A stretch of 64,000 nucleotides of DNA, from positions 2,294,001-2,358,000 of the forward strand of contig NZ_CP107548.1 of the NCBI RefSeq assembly GCF_025836975.1, read 5' to 3'. Positions within the stretch are counted from its first letter, which is position 1; each line of letters begins with the position of its first letter. Made by a program: the position numbers and the translations under genes. Of this stretch, positions 60,462 through 64,000 are shown piece by piece. This stretch comes from Pollutimonas sp. M17 (GTDB taxonomy: Bacteria > Pseudomonadota > Gammaproteobacteria > Burkholderiales > Burkholderiaceae_B). The notes below the pieces were generated by a model. The model ran no database searches. It saw nothing but the letters and a program-made list of their open reading frames with translations, and was not told the origin of the DNA.

Positions 60462-61832
60462 TCATTTCCTTGAAAGGCGGGCCACCTGGCTGACGTCCGG
60501 CGCATCGGCCAGCTTCCAGCACTCGGCGATCAACTGCGAGGTTTGCTCGCTGCCCAGCAGGGCGTCCGTCATGCCATGGAACTTGTTTTCAAGGTCGCCG
60601 TCCGTCATGGGGCGCTGCAAGGAACCGATGGCATGCTCGACATAGACATGCACCGTGCTGCCATCGGTCAGCGTGGCCACCGCATCCACGCTGGCCTCGT
60701 CCATGCCGCTGTCGACAATGGCATTGACTTTGCGGCGCACGTCGACCATGTCGGCGCGGTTCACGATGTCGTCGGCATACTCGTCTTCCGAGGCACGGCC
60801 GAAAATAAGGCCGGCCGCGCAGCCATGATAGACGCTGAACTTGCCCTGCAAACCATCGGTGGGTTCCTTCTTGCCGGTCAGCTCAAGGACCAGCGGATGC
60901 ACCTTCAGGTCGATGCGTGCCAGATTATCCGCGGTCACGCCTTTTTCGCGCAGCTGCACGCAGGCGTCGATGCTGGGATGGATGACGATGCCGCAGGCAA
61001 AGGGCTTGTAGGAGTTGAAGGAGATTTCAAAGCGCTCGCCCAACTGCTCGGTGATCTCGTTCCAGTCGTACTTGACCGAAACGACCTGGGCAAAGCCGCG
61101 GGGCGCCTCGATGGCACGGCTGCTGGAGGTGAACCCCGACTTGGCCAGCAGGGCCGACATCAGGCCCGCCTGGGCGGCCGCGCCCGGGTGGAAAGGCTTG
61201 GTCATGGTGCCGAACTGCTCCCGCAGGCCGATGGGCTGCGATGCGGCAATGCCCAGGGCCATGATGGTTTGCTCCACGTTCATGCCCAGCAGGCGCGCGC
61301 AGGCGGCGGCGGCGCCGAGCACGCCAGTCGTGCCGGTGATGTGCCAGCCGCGGTCGTAGTGATCGGGATAGATCATGTTGCCCGCGCGGCACGACACGTC
61401 GATGCCGATGACCAGGGCATCGATCAGCTGACGGCCGCTCGCGCCGGTATGCTCGGCCAGGGCCAGCAAGGCGGAACATACCGGCCCGGCCGGGTGAATG
61501 ATGGTCTTCAGGTGCGTGTCGTCGAAATCGAAGGTGTGCGATGTAATGCCATTGATAAGCGCCGCGCTTCCAATATCGACCTTCTCGCTGCGGCCCAGTA
61601 TGGTGGCCTGCGCCGAGGGCTGCAGCACACTGACGGCATCCAGCGCCGCCTGGGCCGCCTCGTGGCCCGATGCGCCCACGGCGCAACCCAGCCAGTTCAT
61701 GAAGGTGCGATGCGCCTCGTGTTCGACCTCGTCGCTCCAGCCGCGTGAGGGATGGTTGACGACATACTCCGCCAGAATGCGGGTGATGGGCGGTGCATTG
61801 CGGTCGGCATCGACCTGTGTATTACGAGCCAT
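60462..61832 (-). CDS. MmgE/PrpD family protein
   Basis: 456 aa. GHEAAQAALDAVSVLQPSA, the GAAALINGITSHTFDFDDTH-like INGITSHTFDFDDTHLKTI region (about 93-111), HPGAAAQAGLMSALLAKSG and FACGIVIHPSID are conserved family segments. Members include 2-methylcitrate dehydratase, cis-aconitate decarboxylase and related enzymes; specificity cannot be read. Only 7 bp from the dehydrogenase gene, so they are cotranscribed. Confidence 0.9.
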   Translation of the reverse strand: MARNTQVDADRNAPPITRILAEYVVNHPSRGWSDEVEHEAHRTFMNWLGCAVGASGHEAAQAALDAVSVLQPSAQATILGRSEKVDIGSAALINGITSHTFDFDDTHLKTIIHPAGPVCSALLALAEHTGASGRQLIDALVIGIDVSCRAGNMIYPDHYDRGWHITGTTGVLGAAAACARLLGMNVEQTIMALGIAASQPIGLREQFGTMTKPFHPGAAAQAGLMSALLAKSGFTSSSRAIEAPRGFAQVVSVKYDWNEITEQLGERFEISFNSYKPFACGIVIHPSIDACVQLREKGVTADNLARIDLKVHPLVLELTGKKEPTDGLQGKFSVYHGCAAGLIFGRASEDEYADDIVNRADMVDVRRKVNAIVDSGMDEASVDAVATLTDGSTVHVYVEHAIGSLQRPMTDGDLENKFHGMTDALLGSEQTSQLIAECWKLADAPDVSQVARLSRK

Positions 61833-61867
61833 GGAATTTCACTTCACTTAAAAAGACAATTAAACAA

Positions 61868-62842
61868 TCAAGCAGTCAAACTGATATTCTGCTCTTTGGC
61901 AAGTTTGGCCCAGCGCTCGTAATCGAGCCGCGCATAATCGGCGAACTCCTGCGGCGACATGGGCATGGGATCGATAGCCTCGATTTCAAGCTGCTTGGCC
62001 AGTTCGGGCTGTACCAGCACCTTGTTGAGGCTGTCGTTCAAGGTCTTGACCACGTCCGCATCCATGCCGGCGGGGCCGGACACACCATACCACTGCAGGA
62101 CATCGTCGAATCCGCCTACGCCCAGTTCCTCGAAAGTGGGCACATCGGGGAAGCGGGGGTTGCGCGCCTTGCCGGTGACGGCAATCGCCCTGACCGTGCC
62201 GTTCTTCAAATGCGGCACGGCGGCGGCCAGCCCGGGGAACATGGCCTGAGTCTGGCCGGCGACCAGATCGGTGAACGCGGGAGACACGCCCTTGTAGGCG
62301 ACGTGCAGCATCTTCGAATCCAGACGCTGCTTCAGCAATTCCATCAGCAGGTGGGTCAACGATCCCGCACCAGCTGATCCGTAATTGATGGTGCCGCCCT
62401 GTTCCTTGGCATAGGCCGCGAACTCCTTGAAGTCCTTGACCGGCACCTTGGCGTTGACGACGAGCACATTGGGCGTGCCGCCTATCATGCCCACGGGTGT
62501 GAAGCTCTTGATGGGGTCGTAGGGCACCTTGCGCGTGGCCGGGCTGGTCGCCAGAGTGGCCACGTAACCCTGCATCAGCGTATAGCCGTTGGGCGCCGAG
62601 CGCTCGGTCTTCTGGCAGGCGATGATGCCGCCCGCGCCGCCCTGGTTTTCCACCACGAAGGTCTGGCCCAGCTCTTTACCCCAGGCAGCGGTCACCGCCC
62701 TTCCGACGAAATCGCTGCCGCCGCCCGGCGAAACGGGCACGATGTAGGTGATGGCGCGCGACGGATAGGCGGCCTGCCCAAATGAAAGGGAAGGCAGGCT
62801 CATGGCGGCCGCGCCGGTGATTAGAAATGAACGACGGTTCAT
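61868..62842 (-). CDS. Bug-family periplasmic binding protein (TTT transport)
   Basis: 324 aa. Signal peptide about 1-24 (FLITGAAAMSLPSLSFGQA). The mature protein begins YPSRAITYIVPVSPGGGSDFVGR (in parts), the Bug signature, followed by VVENQGGAGGIIA and INYGSAGAGSLTHLLMELL. Bugs capture carboxylates for TctAB-type permeases or act alone as sensors; no permease gene is near. 35 bp upstream of the MmgE/PrpD gene. Confidence 0.9.
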   Translation of the reverse strand: MNRRSFLITGAAAMSLPSLSFGQAAYPSRAITYIVPVSPGGGSDFVGRAVTAAWGKELGQTFVVENQGGAGGIIACQKTERSAPNGYTLMQGYVATLATSPATRKVPYDPIKSFTPVGMIGGTPNVLVVNAKVPVKDFKEFAAYAKEQGGTINYGSAGAGSLTHLLMELLKQRLDSKMLHVAYKGVSPAFTDLVAGQTQAMFPGLAAAVPHLKNGTVRAIAVTGKARNPRFPDVPTFEELGVGGFDDVLQWYGVSGPAGMDADVVKTLNDSLNKVLVQPELAKQLEIEAIDPMPMSPQEFADYARLDYERWAKLAKEQNISLTA

Positions 62843-62895
62843 GGATTGTCTCCTCGTGTGTGACGGAATGAAATTCTGTTTGCCGCTGCGCGGGC

Positions 62896-63597
62896 TTACT
62901 CCAGGCCGTGCAGCCGGTCATGCGCATTGATCACGTGGTGATCCAGCAATTCGGCGCAGTAGTTGGCATGGGCAAGCGTCTTGGAATCGTGCAGCGCCCT
63001 GACGATCTGCTTGTGCTCGGCATTGGAACGCTGCCGATACGCCGCCGTGGACAGGTTCTTCAAGCGCGACAGGTGCAGCTTCTGTATGACTTCGCGGTAA
63101 GCCTTGGCTATTTCCTTGTTGCCGGCATACTCGATGAACAGCCAATGGAAATGCAGGTTTTCACGATAATAGGCCTGAGAGTTCTCGGCCTCGTTCGCCT
63201 CGTCCATGGCCGCGGTGCTGGCTTCCAGGGCTTCGATCAATTTGTGGCGGCTTTCGGACGGCAGCTGCGATGCAACACGCCCCGCGTGGCTGTCCAGCAG
63301 CGCCCGGAAATCATAGAGGTCGCGCACTTCGGTGTCGCTCAGCTCGCGCACATACACGCCTGAGTGCTTGCGCGAAACGACAAGGCCGGAGCTTTCCAGT
63401 TCGCGCAGCGCTTCACGCACCGGAACGCGCGACACCTTCAACTGGTCGACCAGTTCGGATTCCCTCAAGGCCTGGCCCGGCACGAATACGCCCGCCAGTA
63501 TCTGGCTGAGCAGTTGATCGCGCACCAGCTTGCCCAGCGATGTGTTCTTTATTTCGGCGAAATCGCCTTCGCCGACTTCATTGAAAAGCCATTCCAT
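62896..63597 (-). CDS. GntR-family regulator, FadR/FCD subgroup
   Basis: 233 aa. Winged helix (about 20-88: LREVRDQLLSQILAGVFVPGQAL-like, RVPVREALRELESSGLV) and an all-helical FCD domain with metal-binding residues (D98, H147 and H196-type positions in YDFRALLDSHAG, NLHFHWLFIEYAG, NAEHKQIVRAL). Probable repressor of the downstream Bug-MmgE-dehydrogenase unit, with a palindromic site at 63624-63641. Confidence 0.9.
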   Translation of the reverse strand: MEWLFNEVGEGDFAEIKNTSLGKLVRDQLLSQILAGVFVPGQALRESELVDQLKVSRVPVREALRELESSGLVVSRKHSGVYVRELSDTEVRDLYDFRALLDSHAGRVASQLPSESRHKLIEALEASTAAMDEANEAENSQAYYRENLHFHWLFIEYAGNKEIAKAYREVIQKLHLSRLKNLSTAAYRQRSNAEHKQIVRALHDSKTLAHANYCAELLDHHVINAHDRLHGLE

Positions 63598-63623
63598 GAA
63601 TGCCTCCTGCGAGTTTCGTAGAA

Positions 63624-63641
63624 TTGTATACGATTATACAA
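63624..63641. promoter_or_regulatory. candidate GntR operator
   Basis: TTGTATA-CGAT-TATACAA: perfect 7-bp arms, 27 bp upstream of the gntR start. FadR-type regulators of carboxylate pathways often bind TTGTATAC-type palindromes. Probably autoregulatory. Confidence 0.65.
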
Positions 63642-63655
63642 ATCACGCCAATACA

Positions 63656-63681
63656 AAAACGGCGGGCTGGAGAGCCCGCCG
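63656..63681 (-). terminator. nirK terminator
   Basis: Stem CGGCGGGCT / AGCCCGCCG with a 4-nt loop, followed on the minus strand by TTTTTG, about 50 bp after the nirK stop. Confidence 0.85.
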
Positions 63682-63733
63682 CATTCAAGCCGCGTTCGCC
63701 GTGCGCCGGCGCAAGCCGGCGGCGGCTGGAGGC

Positions 63734-64000
63734 TTAGTGGCCGGATGAATGATCTATTTTCTCGGTGGAATGGAAGATGCTGTGGTCTTCCTTTCCGGTC
63801 ACCGTCAGGATGCCCGACAAGCCTTTCTCGACCCTCGACAAGGCATGGTCGACCAGGATGTAGTTGCCCGGAACGTCGACCTTGAACTCGACCATAGTCG
63901 CGCCGCCCGGGGGCACCAGTGTGGTCTGCACATCGGTCAGCGGCGGGCTGGTGAACGATGCCTGGTTGTACACCTTGTCGAACACTTCGCCGATGACGTG
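63734..64000 (-). CDS. nirK: copper-containing nitrite reductase, C-terminal part
   Basis: Reduces nitrite to nitric oxide in the periplasm. Only the last about 89 codons are inside the window; the 5' end is beyond the right edge. The visible part reads HVIGEVFDKVYNQASF, VQTTLVPPGGATMVEFKVDVPG (in part) and YILVDHALSRVEKG, matching the second cupredoxin domain: HVIGE holds a catalytic-site His and LVDHAL another type 2 copper-region residue. The tail EDHSIFHSTEKIDHSSGH is His-rich. Confidence 0.9.
   Translation of the reverse strand, partial: HVIGEVFDKVYNQASFTSPPLTDVQTTLVPPGGATMVEFKVDVPGNYILVDHALSRVEKGLSGILTVTGKEDHSIFHSTEKIDHSSGH

Overview
The window looks like a chromosome segment of a betaproteobacterium of the order Burkholderiales, most likely family Alcaligenaceae (Bordetella/Achromobacter/Pusillimonas-like). 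Evidence: the gene order gyrA-serC-pheA-hisC-tyrA-aroA-cmk-rpsA-ihfB-lapAB-hldE-hldD, a short OmpA-like porin-associated protein before ubiG-gph, a tmRNA tag reading ANDERFALAA, a Bug-type periplasmic binding protein, and high GC in the core. All identifications are from reading motifs and family resemblance; no search was run.

Layout. 1-6.4 kb: orn, an M48 protease, rsgA, a CoA-type Nudix hydrolase and rplS, interrupted at 2.6-5.1 kb by an AT-rich islet (a DUF2971-like protein and two unknown membrane proteins). 6.4-12.2 kb: an accessory/rearranged stretch with an NmrA-like reductase divergent from a LysR regulator, an AraC regulator, an NTF2-like protein, a relaxase C-terminal fragment and a 3'-truncated IS110 transposase. 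12.2-25.8 kb: 1-Cys peroxiredoxin, acyl-CoA dehydrogenase, etfAB, an acetylpolyamine/histone-deacetylase-like hydrolase, mltB, an HCCA-isomerase-like protein, a livKHMGF branched-chain amino-acid-type ABC transporter, cysM and a ComEA-like protein. 25.9-40.8 kb: one long leftward supra-operon for heptose/LPS assembly, IHF-beta, S1, nucleotide and aromatic/serine amino-acid synthesis and gyrase A, most genes overlapping by a few bases. 41-47.3 kb: ompA-ubiG-gph, a chemotaxis receptor, unknown membrane and hydrolase proteins.

47.4-57.5 kb is a second accessory region with lower GC and stress/detoxification content: DedA protein, AhpD-like protein, MBL-fold hydrolase, a 24-codon micro-ORF, LysR, NmrA-like epimerase, Ohr/OsmC peroxidase, SDR, an ECF sigma factor of the ECF41/SigJ type, a Tat-exported chloroperoxidase-like hydrolase, TetR and a DUF4148 protein. 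ECF41 sigma factors are known to travel with carboxymuconolactone decarboxylase, oxidoreductase and epimerase genes, and all three types lie here. Candidate control sites are visible: an ECF41-type promoter, a long inverted repeat at the LysR start, and paired TetR operators. The region ends at the ssrA (tmRNA) gene.

57.6-64 kb: ssrA, sstT serine/threonine symporter, then a leftward cluster of D-2-hydroxyacid dehydrogenase, MmgE/PrpD-family protein, Bug binding protein and FadR-type GntR regulator (probably a catabolic unit for an unidentified carboxylate), and the 3' end of nirK at the edge.
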